This document shows, piece by piece, positions 1-9,638 of a DNA stretch of 64,000 nt. This DNA is from Weissella confusa (GTDB taxonomy: Bacteria; Bacillota; Bacilli; Lactobacillales; Lactobacillaceae). The stretch covers positions 1 to 64,000 of the forward strand of contig JAAOED010000005.1 in assembly GCA_016466735.1 (NCBI GenBank). The letters run 5' to 3'. The notes under the pieces are model-generated. The model worked only from the letters and a program-made list of their open reading frames with translations, was not told the DNA's origin and did no database searches. The stretch's first letter is position 1; each line of letters begins with the position of its first letter. A program made the translations under genes and the position numbers.

Positions 1-35
1 ACTGGTTGCAGCTGGTCTGTCCTTTTTTATTTTTA
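1..35 (+). terminator. Possible right half of a terminator cut by the window edge
   Basis: The first 20 bases are rich in hairpin-arm-like sequence (GGTTGCAGCTGGTC) and are followed by a T-rich run at 21-35. This is what the descending arm and U-tract of a + strand terminator would look like if its other arm lies outside the window. The pairing arm cannot be seen, so this is inference. Confidence 0.3.
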
Positions 36-46
36 CACCCAAAAAC

Positions 47-96
47 AAAAAAAAGGTACCAACAACCAATCGCGTGAGCGAGTGGTCATCAGTACC
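47..96 (-). terminator. Rho-independent terminator of the ABC exporter pair
   Basis: Read on the minus strand, a long hairpin (outer arms GGTAC/GTACC, inner arms ACCACTCGC/GCGATTGGT, with G-U pairs filling the stem) is followed directly by eight T. It lies about 55 bases beyond the stop of the ABC gene ending at 152. Confidence 0.75.
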
Positions 97-151
97 AAAT
101 ATTTTAGAACCGAAATCTTTAATGATTCTCGGTTGCTTTTATTTTTGTTGT

Positions 152-1933
152 TTATATGGTTCCTGTCTGCATCTTGTATAAATCAGCATATTGACCACCT
201 AGTGTCAACAAATCATTGTGGGTACCCCGTTCAACGATTTCACCCTTGTCTAATACCAAAATTAAATCGGCATCTTTAATGGTAGACAAGCGATGGGCAA
301 TCACAATCGTCGTTCTAGACTGACGCATTGCCGCCAAAGACGACTGAATGATTGTTTCTGTTTCAGTATCAACATCAGCCGTTGCTTCGTCCAACACAAG
401 AATCTTAGGATTTCTCACAATTGTACGTGCAAACGAAATTAACTGTCGCTGCCCCGATGAAAATCCAGCGCCACGTTCAGCAACCGCTTCGTGATATCGA
501 TTTGGTAATTTGTCAATAAACTCATTTGCATGAACAAATGTCGCTGCTGCTTCGATTTGCGCATCAGTAATCGTCTCATCAAACATCCGGATATTCGACA
601 TAACATCCCCATAAAACAAGTACGGATCCTGTAACACAAGGCCCACTTCATGTCTGAAGTTCGCCAAATCAAGCGACCGGATATCTTGATCATCAATTAA
701 GATATCTCCAGATTGAAACTCGTAAAAGCGCATCATCGCGTTGATGGTAGACGACTTACCCGAACCAGTATGGCCAACTAACGCCACTGTCTGCCCCGGT
801 TCAGCAACAAAGCTAATGTTTTTTAGAACATCATGTTGACCATCGTATGAAAAACTAACATGTTTAAACTCAACCTTACCGTCTTGAACCACATTTGAAG
901 CATTTACCAACTGCTTGGGTTCCACAGTCTCGTCCGCCAAAATAGCTAAAATTCGATTTCCTGCCACGATGCCATCTTGAAAAGCAGACAATGAGTCCAT
1001 CGCTGCATCAATTGGATTATAAAACGAGCCAACATATGACAAAAAGGCATATACGGTTCCAGCCGCCACGATTTGTCGTTCACTAGTCCAACCAAACATC
1101 AACAACACCGCGATTATCGCTGCACCATACAGTAAATCAACCATTGGCGAAAGTAACAATGAATTTGTCTTGACCATGCGAACACGCGAGCGATAATAAC
1201 TTTCATTCGTCGTATCAAATTCAGTGGCAATCCGGTTCTCCTGTCTAAATTGTTGAATGACGGAAATACCCGTGATTGCTTCTGCTAACTGGGCATTTAG
1301 CGCTGAAATTTTTTCACGCATACTGCGATACGCACTTGTCGCAAACACCTGATATAGCCAAATGCTACCAATTAAAAGCGGCACGAATATCAACGTCACC
1401 AACGTAACTTGTACATTCGTTAGCCACATTGCTATAAACGCTGACACAATTGAAAAGAGACCGATTGTTAAAGTTAAAAAGAGTTGCCAAAACGATTCAA
1501 AAGTTGCTGTATCATTCGTAACGCGTGACACTAATGAACCAGCTGGCGTCTGGTCGAAATATCGCATTCCAAGTGTATGCAACTTACGGTAAAGCTTCAT
1601 GCGCACTGCTTCGACCATGAACTCAGCAGCAGACATAAACCAGTAATCTTGGAAGAATTGAATCACTGCTTTAACTAACGTCAAGGCCAAGTAGATGAGC
1701 GCAAACATCACCAAAATTCGCCACTGTGGACTCGTACTGTGAAGATGATTGTTCATAAAATCTTGTAACAATCTCGGCATCACCACATTCAACACTGAAA
1801 TTATTCCCGCCAATAGTAGCGCCGAATAAAAATATTTGGCAAATGGTCGCATAAAGCCGAACAACGCCCGGACAATTCGCCACTGTTCACGAGGCCCCAT
1901 CTTCTTTGTCCAAACAGACTCCGTTTTATCCAT
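152..1933 (-). CDS. Heterodimeric ABC exporter subunit, catalytic half (ATPase and permease)
   Basis: A 593-residue half-transporter with an N-terminal six-helix membrane domain (about residues 30-310) and a C-terminal nucleotide-binding domain. Walker A is GHTGSGKSS at about 387-395, Walker B is ILVLDEATAD at about 511-520 with the catalytic Glu, and an IAHRLST switch His follows. The signature is FSSGQ (about 491), not LSGGQ. A canonical Glu with an altered signature is the complement of the upstream subunit, so the two should form an asymmetric exporter like LmrCD, YheIH or TM287/288. It starts immediately after the stop of the upstream gene, so the two are co-translated. Likely role is export of drugs, lipids or peptides; the substrate cannot be read from sequence. 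Confidence 0.9.
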   Translation of the reverse strand: MDKTESVWTKKMGPREQWRIVRALFGFMRPFAKYFYSALLLAGIISVLNVVMPRLLQDFMNNHLHSTSPQWRILVMFALIYLALTLVKAVIQFFQDYWFMSAAEFMVEAVRMKLYRKLHTLGMRYFDQTPAGSLVSRVTNDTATFESFWQLFLTLTIGLFSIVSAFIAMWLTNVQVTLVTLIFVPLLIGSIWLYQVFATSAYRSMREKISALNAQLAEAITGISVIQQFRQENRIATEFDTTNESYYRSRVRMVKTNSLLLSPMVDLLYGAAIIAVLLMFGWTSERQIVAAGTVYAFLSYVGSFYNPIDAAMDSLSAFQDGIVAGNRILAILADETVEPKQLVNASNVVQDGKVEFKHVSFSYDGQHDVLKNISFVAEPGQTVALVGHTGSGKSSTINAMMRFYEFQSGDILIDDQDIRSLDLANFRHEVGLVLQDPYLFYGDVMSNIRMFDETITDAQIEAAATFVHANEFIDKLPNRYHEAVAERGAGFSSGQRQLISFARTIVRNPKILVLDEATADVDTETETIIQSSLAAMRQSRTTIVIAHRLSTIKDADLILVLDKGEIVERGTHNDLLTLGGQYADLYKMQTGTI

Positions 1934-3682
1934 CTATCCAGCCTCACTTTCCATTCTTTCAGCAACTTGTTGTGCTGCATATGTTTTAGCATACCAACCC
2001 GCTTGCGCCATCAAATCATCATGGTTACCTCGTTCAACAACTGCGCCATGATCAAAGACAAGTGTTTCAGCCGCTGCGACAATCGCACTCAACCGATGCG
2101 TGGCAATAATCGTTGTCTTGCCTTGGCGTTGTGCCCTGATTGCCGCTAATATGTTTTTCTCTGTCTTTGCATCCACTGCTGACAGCGCATCATCTAAAAT
2201 TAAAATTTCCGGGTCAATAATTAACGCCCGTGCAATGGCCAAACGTTGTCGTTGCCCACCGGAAAGCGAAATACCTTGTTCACCAACCTGGGTATTATAT
2301 CCATCTGGCAACCCCAATACATCTTCATCCAATGCGGCCCATTTTGCGGCTTCACGGACCTTTTCTTCAGAAACACTAGGATCAGCAAACCGTATATTTT
2401 CCAAAATAGTGGTTGAAAACAAAAAATTATCTTGTGGCACATACCCAATTGCTGGTAAATAGGTATCCTTGTTGTAATCACGAATATCAGCATCGCCTAC
2501 TGTAATTGCACCATTATATTGATCATACTCACGTAACAGCAACTGAATTAAAGTGCTCTTACCGGCCCCAACACTACCAACTAGTCCCAACGTTTCGCCC
2601 GCTTTGATTTTAGCCCGCACATTGCGCAGCGCTGGCTCGTTCGCATTGGGGTATGTGAATGATTTGATATCTATGAAAACATCACCACTCGGCACGCCGT
2701 TAACGCCCGTCGCATTAATGGTATCTGGCTGCTCAGCTAGCAAATTCATAATACGATCATAGGCCGCATTACCCCGTTGCAAGTTATTAAAGAAGAAGCC
2801 CAAGCTCATAAATGGCCAAACCAATTGAGATAGATAGGTGACAAACGTAATCAAATGCCCTATTGAAAGTTGGCTAGTTTGAACTAAATAACCACCATAA
2901 ATAATTGTTCCGACAAAAGAGATACCCGTTAAGACTGTAATGGCCGGATCAAATAACGCATCTAATCGCGCTGCACGTCGCGTCACATGAATTGAATGAT
3001 TCACCTGAGTTTCAAAATCCGCAATATCCTCATGACTCTGGCCAAGTGTTTTTAACACTTTGATACCCATTAATGATTCCTGCGTCTTATTATTCAGCCG
3101 CGAAAAGGCATCCTGAACATTCGTGAACGCCTTATGAATACTGCCACCTAGCAACTGGGCAACCAGCGTAATGCCTAATAGCGGTAGGACCGCAATAGCC
3201 GTCAGCCAAGGGTTTACAATCACCCCCATTGCCAAAATCACGGAAATGCCGGTGATGATAGCATCAAACAATTGCAAAACACCATTACCAGCTACTCGTT
3301 GTAATTGACTTACATCATTCGTTGCGTGTGCCAATAAATCACCTGTTCGGTAGCGTTGGAAAAAAGGCTTATCCATCTCAAGGTAATGCGACAACAATCG
3401 AATACGTAACACCCGTTCTAAGCGAGCAGAAGTTCCCCAAATAAAATACGACCAGCCAAACCGCAAGATATACTGGCCGATTGTTGCCAATAAAATCAAA
3501 CCCACAATCTGCCACATCGCATCCCATGTGAAACGATTATCTGCCAATAAATTGACAAAATTTCCAATCATCGCAGGTGGCATTAATCCAAAAATTGCTA
3601 CCCCAATCAACGACAAAATGCCCATTAGATAGGAACGCCATTCCTGCTTGATAAACCATTTTAAACGAAAAAACAGTCGCAT
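1934..3682 (-). CDS. Heterodimeric ABC exporter subunit, degenerate-site half
   Basis: A 582-residue half-transporter with a membrane domain followed by an NBD. Walker A is GSVGAGKST at about 369-377 and the signature is canonical LSGGQ. Walker B reads ILILDDALSAVD: the catalytic Glu is replaced by Asp, the hallmark of the degenerate ATP site in heterodimeric exporters (LmrC/YheI/TM287 type). Together with the FSSGQ signature of the downstream partner this makes one consensus and one degenerate ATP site. It is the first gene of a two-gene operon that starts just downstream of the oppA terminator. The SD is GGAGGGG close upstream of ATG. Confidence 0.9.
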   Translation of the reverse strand: MRLFFRLKWFIKQEWRSYLMGILSLIGVAIFGLMPPAMIGNFVNLLADNRFTWDAMWQIVGLILLATIGQYILRFGWSYFIWGTSARLERVLRIRLLSHYLEMDKPFFQRYRTGDLLAHATNDVSQLQRVAGNGVLQLFDAIITGISVILAMGVIVNPWLTAIAVLPLLGITLVAQLLGGSIHKAFTNVQDAFSRLNNKTQESLMGIKVLKTLGQSHEDIADFETQVNHSIHVTRRAARLDALFDPAITVLTGISFVGTIIYGGYLVQTSQLSIGHLITFVTYLSQLVWPFMSLGFFFNNLQRGNAAYDRIMNLLAEQPDTINATGVNGVPSGDVFIDIKSFTYPNANEPALRNVRAKIKAGETLGLVGSVGAGKSTLIQLLLREYDQYNGAITVGDADIRDYNKDTYLPAIGYVPQDNFLFSTTILENIRFADPSVSEEKVREAAKWAALDEDVLGLPDGYNTQVGEQGISLSGGQRQRLAIARALIIDPEILILDDALSAVDAKTEKNILAAIRAQRQGKTTIIATHRLSAIVAAAETLVFDHGAVVERGNHDDLMAQAGWYAKTYAAQQVAERMESEAG

Positions 3683-3691
3683 AACCCCTCC

Positions 3692-3725
3692 TAAAAAAAT
3701 AGACCCGCGACTAGGTCACGAGTCT
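3692..3725 (-). terminator. Terminator after oppA
   Basis: Minus-strand hairpin with 11-bp arms AGACTCGTGAC and GTCGCGGGTCT (two G-U pairs) and a 3-base loop, followed by ATTTTTTT. It separates the opp operon from the ABC exporter genes. Confidence 0.8.
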
Positions 3726-3744
3726 GATTCAAATCATTTTAAAA

Positions 3745-5541
3745 CTACTTCGTTGCTAACTTATCTGAAGTGACACCAATCTTAGACCACAAATCATTTG
3801 CATCATAAGACATCGTCCAACCAGACACACGCTTGTTTACTGGCGTGTAAGTAATATTAAAGCTTCCAGGAATCACGAACGCCTCATCATTCATGTATGC
3901 TTGATACTTCTTAAAGGCTTCCTTACGATATGACGCATCCATTGCCTTTTGAGAGTCAATATCGTTCAACAATTCCGTTAATTCAGGCGTTGTTGCATGA
4001 CCATAGTTATATAGCGCTGCCTTGGAGAACAAGTCCATTTGTGAAGGTTCTGAAGACAATCCCCATGCAGCATCAGTAATATCCCACTTATTATCCGTAC
4101 CGCTTTGGACAATCTTACCCCAGTTATTGAAGTCTTGAAGACGACCGCCGTACAAACTTACCTTCGCACCAATCTTCTTCCATTGTTGGATATTATTTTG
4201 CGCGATAGATTCTGATGTTGCATCAGATGATCGAGCAAGGTAGACCAAATCAAGTTCCTTACCGTCCTTCTCGCGATAACCGGTCTTGCTATTTACCTTC
4301 CAACCAGCTTCATCCAACAAAGACTTGGCCTTCTTGATATTCAATGGGAAGCCCTTCGCAGATTTATCTTGAACTGAAGAAAATACTGGTGGAATCAACG
4401 ATGTCGCTCTATTTGCCAAACCATTACTGTACTTATCAATTACTTGTTGCGCATTCAAAGCATAGGCCAGTGCTTGACGTACCTTTTTATCTTGCAACGG
4501 TGTATCTCTATCCATGACGTTTTCACTCTTCGCTTCGTCATAGTGCCCCAAATTGAAGTACTTCAATGAAATGTACAAATCATTTTGTCCGGTAATCTTG
4601 TACCCTGGCGCCTTTTTAATTTGGTCATACAATGAAGATCGATTTTCAATCGTCAAATCATACTTATGTGCTTTTAGAGCCGCCGCCACCTTAGAAGTAG
4701 AAACAACTTGACTTGTAATCGAATCGAGCTTTGGCTTTTCACCATAATAGTACTTGTTAGGTGTCATTCGAATTGACTCCCCTGGCACAACCTTACTTAC
4801 CTGAAATGCTCCCCATGTCAAAGGTGCTGTTGTGTTGGCCTTTGAAGAAATCAACTTTTCAGGAGCAATATCCTTAATTTGGTGATACGGCGTCACACTT
4901 TCAAGGAAGTAACCATTTCCTGAGTACGGCATTCCTGGCTTAAGTTCCTTAAAGTGAATCACAACCTTCTTACCTGACTCACCATCCGGATACGTCAACC
5001 CAGAAATCTTATCCGTTTTACCATCGTGAAAATCTTGCAACCCTTCAATATTTGCCAACGAATCCGTCCAACGTGATGACCCATAGGCTGGGTTTGCTAA
5101 AATCTCATAGGTCATCTCATAGTCCTTAGCGGTAACAGGCTTACCATCAGACCATGTCAGCTTCTTATTCAGGGTCACAGTAGCCGTTTTAGCTTCTTTA
5201 TCAAAGTCAATGGTTGCGGCCCCTTTATCATTAATCTTAAATTGCTTATCAGTACCAAAAATGCCAGAACCAGTAGGCGAAAACATATCGGAACTCAAGG
5301 CATCATCAGATAATGGTGAAAGATACGACCCCTGGAACGGAGTGTCTGAAATCGCCGCAATCTTTAAATCGCCACCCTTAATTGGCTTATCAGGATTGTT
5401 ATACGCCACATTCAACTTACCCACCTTCGCATCATCCTGGTCGGCTTGTTTACCACCGTTGCGCCCGAATGCGAAGAATGCTGCCACTGCAGCTAGTGCG
5501 ATAACAACTAGCCCGAGCAGCCATTTTACAGCTTTACTCAT
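3745..5541 (-). CDS. oppA: Oligopeptide-binding protein OppA (membrane-anchored)
   Basis: A 598-residue SBP family 5 protein that captures peptides outside the cell and delivers them to OppBC. I placed the start at 5541 (MSKAVKWLLG) because a GGGGGA SD precedes it; the reading frame continues 24 codons further upstream without an SD. The N terminus is a short basic stretch followed by a hydrophobic helix (about residues 5-25) and then polar sequence. There is no lipobox Cys, and I see no Cys in this part of the protein, so it looks held by an uncleaved helix, not as a lipoprotein. The body shows family features such as the LTWSDGKPVTAKDY region. It is the last gene of oppDFBCA, separated from oppC by about 97 bases. 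Confidence 0.92.
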   Translation of the reverse strand: MSKAVKWLLGLVVIALAAVAAFFAFGRNGGKQADQDDAKVGKLNVAYNNPDKPIKGGDLKIAAISDTPFQGSYLSPLSDDALSSDMFSPTGSGIFGTDKQFKINDKGAATIDFDKEAKTATVTLNKKLTWSDGKPVTAKDYEMTYEILANPAYGSSRWTDSLANIEGLQDFHDGKTDKISGLTYPDGESGKKVVIHFKELKPGMPYSGNGYFLESVTPYHQIKDIAPEKLISSKANTTAPLTWGAFQVSKVVPGESIRMTPNKYYYGEKPKLDSITSQVVSTSKVAAALKAHKYDLTIENRSSLYDQIKKAPGYKITGQNDLYISLKYFNLGHYDEAKSENVMDRDTPLQDKKVRQALAYALNAQQVIDKYSNGLANRATSLIPPVFSSVQDKSAKGFPLNIKKAKSLLDEAGWKVNSKTGYREKDGKELDLVYLARSSDATSESIAQNNIQQWKKIGAKVSLYGGRLQDFNNWGKIVQSGTDNKWDITDAAWGLSSEPSQMDLFSKAALYNYGHATTPELTELLNDIDSQKAMDASYRKEAFKKYQAYMNDEAFVIPGSFNITYTPVNKRVSGWTMSYDANDLWSKIGVTSDKLATK

Positions 5542-5637
5542 AAAATATCCCCCATTAACAAATAGTAACTGCTTGTTGTGAACCAGCTTACGTCCATATT
5601 TATTAAAAGTCAATAAGTTTTCTAATCTTATTTTAAT

Positions 5638-6516
5638 TTAATCAGCTTGACGTTGGTCGGCAACTCTTCGTAATGCCTGTCCAATCAACATAATCAACAA
5701 CGTGTACAACAAGATAACGACTGCTGCAGGTACCCAAACCCACGGACGAGCCGTCATTGTTTCTGGATCCGTCGCATAATTAATCAACGTTCCTAGAGAC
5801 GGCGTGCTTGCAGGCAATCCGAATCCCAAGAATGACAAGCTAGTTTCCAAGCCAATATTTCCTGCAAACATCAACGTTGCTTCAACAATAATCAATGACG
5901 ACAAATTTGGGAAAATCTCACGAAAAATAATTTTAATATTCGAAGTTCCCGACGTTTTTGACGCCCGCACATAATCGCGGTTGGTCTCTACCAAAGTTCG
6001 CGCACGAATCAAACGCACTGTGTTGAACCACCCCAAAAGTGTCATGATAATAATCAACGTCCACATGTTGTAGTTAGGTACAACCGTCACTAACACAATA
6101 ATGATCATCATCACAGGCAAAATGGTCATGAAATCAATAAAACGCATAAAGATCAAATCAAACTTACCACCAAAGTACCCCGTCACAAGACCACCAATAG
6201 TTCCAAGCGCCAAAATAAGCACCGTCACAAAGAAGGCGATGGTTAGCGAGTTGCGTGCCGCTACAAGTAGCAAGGCAAAAATATCCTTACCACCATTGTC
6301 AGTTCCAAAAATGTGACCATCAGTCATTGGTGCCAAGTACTGATCCATGATATTGACATCAGTAAACGATGCGCGTGGCACGAATAAAGCACCAACAAAA
6401 ATCGCAATCGTTATGAGCGCTAATAAAATCAGGGCGAACTGGGCCACTTGATCTTTTTTGAATTCACGCTTTAATGCATTCCGGAGAGTTGGCGCATTTT
6501 TCTTTGCTTTTTCCAT
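5638..6516 (-). CDS. oppC: Oligopeptide ABC transporter permease OppC
   Basis: A 292-residue inner permease of the Opp importer (binding-protein-dependent transport family, with an OppC-type N-terminal extension). Six predicted helices; the cytoplasmic coupling region reads VRASKTSGTSNIKIIFREI at about residue 180, the EAA-type loop that contacts the ATPases. Co-transcribed with oppB, 14 bases downstream of it. Confidence 0.93.
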   Translation of the reverse strand: MEKAKKNAPTLRNALKREFKKDQVAQFALILLALITIAIFVGALFVPRASFTDVNIMDQYLAPMTDGHIFGTDNGGKDIFALLLVAARNSLTIAFFVTVLILALGTIGGLVTGYFGGKFDLIFMRFIDFMTILPVMMIIIVLVTVVPNYNMWTLIIIMTLLGWFNTVRLIRARTLVETNRDYVRASKTSGTSNIKIIFREIFPNLSSLIIVEATLMFAGNIGLETSLSFLGFGLPASTPSLGTLINYATDPETMTARPWVWVPAAVVILLYTLLIMLIGQALRRVADQRQAD

Positions 6517-6530
6517 GAAAAATCTCCCCC

Positions 6531-7490
6531 TTAAGAAATTCGAATACGTGGGTCAACGATACTCATGATGATATCTGAGAACAAACCACCAAGGACCGCC
6601 AACACACCATTAAACAGAACTAACGCTGTTACAACCGGATAATCACGTGAAAGCACAGATTGCACGAACAAAGACCCTACACCAGGGAACGAGAAAATGG
6701 TTTCCGCAATAATCATCCCACCGAAAATGCCAGTAATCGCATACCCCATGGTTGAAGCGATTGGCAAAAATGCGTTACGTAAGATATGACGTGAAAAGAT
6801 GCGGTTTTCTGGGACACCCTTTGCACGAGCCAACTTCACATATTCTTGCTTTGATTCATCCAAAATACCAGAACGTAGGTATGAGAACGTACTCGTTGTA
6901 GAGATTAACGCAACAATCAACGCTGGCAAAATCATGTGATAAATTCGACTACCCAGCGTTCCGAAGAAGCCAGATGCCTCGGCAGACACTGAACCCGAGG
7001 TTGGGAACCAACCTAACGTATATCCAAAAACAAAAATACCGAACAAGTAGAACAAGTAGGCTGGTAGTGAGAAAATCATTGAGTTATAAATCAACAAGAA
7101 GCGGTCTGTGCGTGAATTTTCATGACGCGCGGCCACCAAAGCCATCGTGATTGAAACCAAATAAGTACCAACCAATGCAAGCAATGACAGCCAGACCGTA
7201 TTTCCCAGACGACCACCGATTACGCGAGCAACCGGTTGGTGCAATTGGAATGATTGACCAAAATCACCATGAAAGGCATTTCCAATCCAACGTGCATATT
7301 GCACGGTCCATGGGTCATTCAATCCGGCCGCTTGACGCAAAGCTGCAATTTCATTGGGATCCGTATTTGGCCCAAACTTACCCGTGAACGGATCACCAGG
7401 CATGGCCTTTGCGAGTACGAAAACTAATACCGACACAAGAAACAATTGCGGAATCATGATTAGCAAACGTCTTAAAATTGTCTTCCACAT
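6531..7490 (-). CDS. oppB: Oligopeptide ABC transporter permease OppB
   Basis: A 319-residue permease with six helices. The EAA-like loop is visible (ESKQEYVKLARAKGVPE, followed by RHILRNAFLP). Length and N-terminal MWKTILRRLLIMIPQLF are typical for OppB/DppB. It begins 1 base after the oppF stop, so translation is probably coupled. Confidence 0.93.
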   Translation of the reverse strand: MWKTILRRLLIMIPQLFLVSVLVFVLAKAMPGDPFTGKFGPNTDPNEIAALRQAAGLNDPWTVQYARWIGNAFHGDFGQSFQLHQPVARVIGGRLGNTVWLSLLALVGTYLVSITMALVAARHENSRTDRFLLIYNSMIFSLPAYLFYLFGIFVFGYTLGWFPTSGSVSAEASGFFGTLGSRIYHMILPALIVALISTTSTFSYLRSGILDESKQEYVKLARAKGVPENRIFSRHILRNAFLPIASTMGYAITGIFGGMIIAETIFSFPGVGSLFVQSVLSRDYPVVTALVLFNGVLAVLGGLFSDIIMSIVDPRIRIS

Positions 7491-7491
7491 G

Positions 7492-8448
7492 CTAAAGGTC
7501 CTCCGCTTCTAAATAATTTTCTGGTAACGCTACTGCGTGTGTTTCACTTACTGAGATTAGTGGAAAGGCTCGACCGTCTTTGTCGTAATACGCTGCCTTA
7601 TGTTCTTGGAACTCAGCTTCAATCGCCTTGCGATGTGCTCGGTTTTCATCCCGATTTGGCACATCAATCTCTGGGATGGCTGCGAGCAATCGCTTGGTAT
7701 ACAAGTGTTGAGCATGATCAAAAATATCATCTCTCGTGCCAACCTCTACCAAACGGCCGTTATTCATAATGGCTAAATTCTCGGTCATGTGACGGACAAC
7801 CCCTAAATCGTGAGAAATGAACAAAAAGGCGATGCCAAATTCTTGTTGAATGGTCTTCATGTAGTTCAACACCTGCGCTTGAACGGATAAATCAAGCGCG
7901 GATACCGGTTCATCAGCAACAATCAACTTGGGTTTTGTGGCAACCGCCCGCGCGATTCCGATACGTTGTCGTTGTCCGCCGGAAAATTGGAACGGAAATT
8001 GATACATCGTTTCTTCGGGTAATCCAACGATTTCAAGCAACTGACGCACTTCTGATTTAAGCGCCTCCTCTTTGTAACCAGAAAAGTTACGGAGGGGCTC
8101 AGCGATAATGTCAAAGATTGTCTTACGCGGATTCAATGACGACATTGAATCTTGGAAAATCATTTGCACATCTTTGTTGTAATTAATGCGTGATCGACTC
8201 TTAGCATCAGTCACATCAACACCTTGAAAAAAGATCTTACCGGCTGTAATGTCTTCCAATCCAACAATGGCTTTACCAATTGTCGACTTCCCCGAACCTG
8301 ACTCACCAATCAAACCGTACGTTTTACCTTCTTCAATTGATAAACTCACACCGTCAGCCGCGTACACATAGTCCGTTACACGATTAAAAAATCCACTTCG
8401 AATTGGATAATGAACTTTTAAATTTTCTACCCGTAATAGTTCTGCCAT
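7492..8448 (-). CDS. oppF: Oligopeptide ABC transporter ATP-binding protein OppF
   Basis: A 318-residue ATPase: Walker [10 protein letters not shown], signature [14 protein letters not shown], Walker [13 protein letters not shown], then the oligopeptide-type C-terminal extension. With OppD it powers peptide uptake. Order D-F-B-C-A is the usual Lactobacillales opp arrangement. Confidence 0.93.
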   Translation of the reverse strand: MAELLRVENLKVHYPIRSGFFNRVTDYVYAADGVSLSIEEGKTYGLIGESGSGKSTIGKAIVGLEDITAGKIFFQGVDVTDAKSRSRINYNKDVQMIFQDSMSSLNPRKTIFDIIAEPLRNFSGYKEEALKSEVRQLLEIVGLPEETMYQFPFQFSGGQRQRIGIARAVATKPKLIVADEPVSALDLSVQAQVLNYMKTIQQEFGIAFLFISHDLGVVRHMTENLAIMNNGRLVEVGTRDDIFDHAQHLYTKRLLAAIPEIDVPNRDENRAHRKAIEAEFQEHKAAYYDKDGRAFPLISVSETHAVALPENYLEAEDL

Positions 8449-8457
8449 ACTTTCCCC

Positions 8458-9456
8458 CTAAACCTCATCATTAAACCTAAACACTCGCCAGGAATTGCCA
8501 CGCACCCAATGTTCTGGGCCAACCTTTTCCAATTGGGGGTCAACTTCATTACGAACATCTTCCGGCAACCACGGTGTTCGTTGTAGGAACATATCTTTAT
8601 GAAAATCGATATGCTTCAGTCCTGGAACGGTGCCTTGAATGACATATAACTCATCCGTATCAGCATCAATGGTCGGGTTTGATCGTAATAACGACCTTGT
8701 GTAGGGATGCAACGGATTAGCAAATAACTCCGCAACTTCGGCATCCTCGACTATTTGCCCTGCATACATAACCGCAACACGATCAGCCACCTCAGCCACG
8801 ACACTCAAATCGTGAGTGATTAAAATAATGCCCGCACCATTTTCATCTTGGATATCTTTTAGCAAATCCAAAATTTGGGCCTGAATAGTTGCATCCAATG
8901 CTGTGGTTGGTTCATCGGCTATAATCAAGCGCGGTTTATTCGCAATCGCTAACGCAATCACTACACGTTGACGCATGCCGCCAGACAACTGATGTGGAAA
9001 CTCCTTGGCCACGCGTTCTGGCTGCGGGATGCCAACCTGATTTAGCAACTCGATCACTCGACCATCATACTCAGATTCCTGATAAACCTTGTGCACCGAT
9101 AGAGCCTCACGAATTTGATCACCAACCTTCGCCAGTGGATTTAGTGCGGCCAACGGATCTTGAAAAATCATGCCAATGTCGGCACCGCGAATCGCTGGCC
9201 ATTCGTCTGGCGTTAATGCCAGGAGGTCGCGTTCGCCCATATGTATATTCCCGGTGACTTTCGATTGGCTTGGGTCATGTAACCCAATCACTGAGGTCGC
9301 AAACGTTGACTTTCCCGACCCAGATTCACCGACCAGAGCTAATACTTCACCACTTTTGACCGATAAACTGACGTCCTTAATGGCCGTCACAAACTCTCCG
9401 CGAATTTTAAAACTAACACTCACATCTTTAGCAACTAGCAAATCCGAATCACTCAT
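8458..9456 (-). CDS. oppD: Oligopeptide ABC transporter ATP-binding protein OppD
   Basis: A 332-residue ATPase and first gene of the operon. Walker [10 protein letters not shown], signature LSGGMRQRVVIALA, Walker B LIIADEPTTALD. Unlike canonical OppD proteins, no Fe-S type C-terminal Cys cluster is visible; the C-terminal part is the peptide-transporter extension. The SD AAGGGGA precedes ATG. A good sigma-A promoter lies just upstream. Confidence 0.93.
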   Translation of the reverse strand: MSDSDLLVAKDVSVSFKIRGEFVTAIKDVSLSVKSGEVLALVGESGSGKSTFATSVIGLHDPSQSKVTGNIHMGERDLLALTPDEWPAIRGADIGMIFQDPLAALNPLAKVGDQIREALSVHKVYQESEYDGRVIELLNQVGIPQPERVAKEFPHQLSGGMRQRVVIALAIANKPRLIIADEPTTALDATIQAQILDLLKDIQDENGAGIILITHDLSVVAEVADRVAVMYAGQIVEDAEVAELFANPLHPYTRSLLRSNPTIDADTDELYVIQGTVPGLKHIDFHKDMFLQRTPWLPEDVRNEVDPQLEKVGPEHWVRGNSWRVFRFNDEV

Positions 9457-9492
9457 TTAACATTCCCCTTACTTTCCGTGATTGATTTCATC

Positions 9493-9521
9493 ATATTATG
9501 ACTAAAATGTGATTTTAGCAA
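9493..9521 (-). promoter_or_regulatory. Promoter of the opp operon
   Basis: On the minus strand, -35 TTGCTA (9516-9521) and -10 TAATAT (9493-9498) are separated by exactly 17 bases, about 35 bases upstream of the oppD start. No obvious CodY box was recognised. Confidence 0.65.
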
Positions 9522-9561
9522 GCGTTTTTTAATAAACCTCTAATAAAATATTGCGTAGAAT

Positions 9562-9597
9562 AACAAAAAACCGTTAAATCAACGGATTTAACGGTTT
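9562..9597 (-). terminator. Terminator after dnaD
   Basis: Perfect 13-bp stem AAACCGTTAAATC / GATTTAACGGTTT with a 4-base loop (9568-9597), followed on the minus strand by further T. It closes the dnaD transcript before the opp promoter. Confidence 0.75.
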
Positions 9598-9638
9598 CAT
9601 TAAATAAATGGTCATTCACTTATTAACTGATTAATAAG

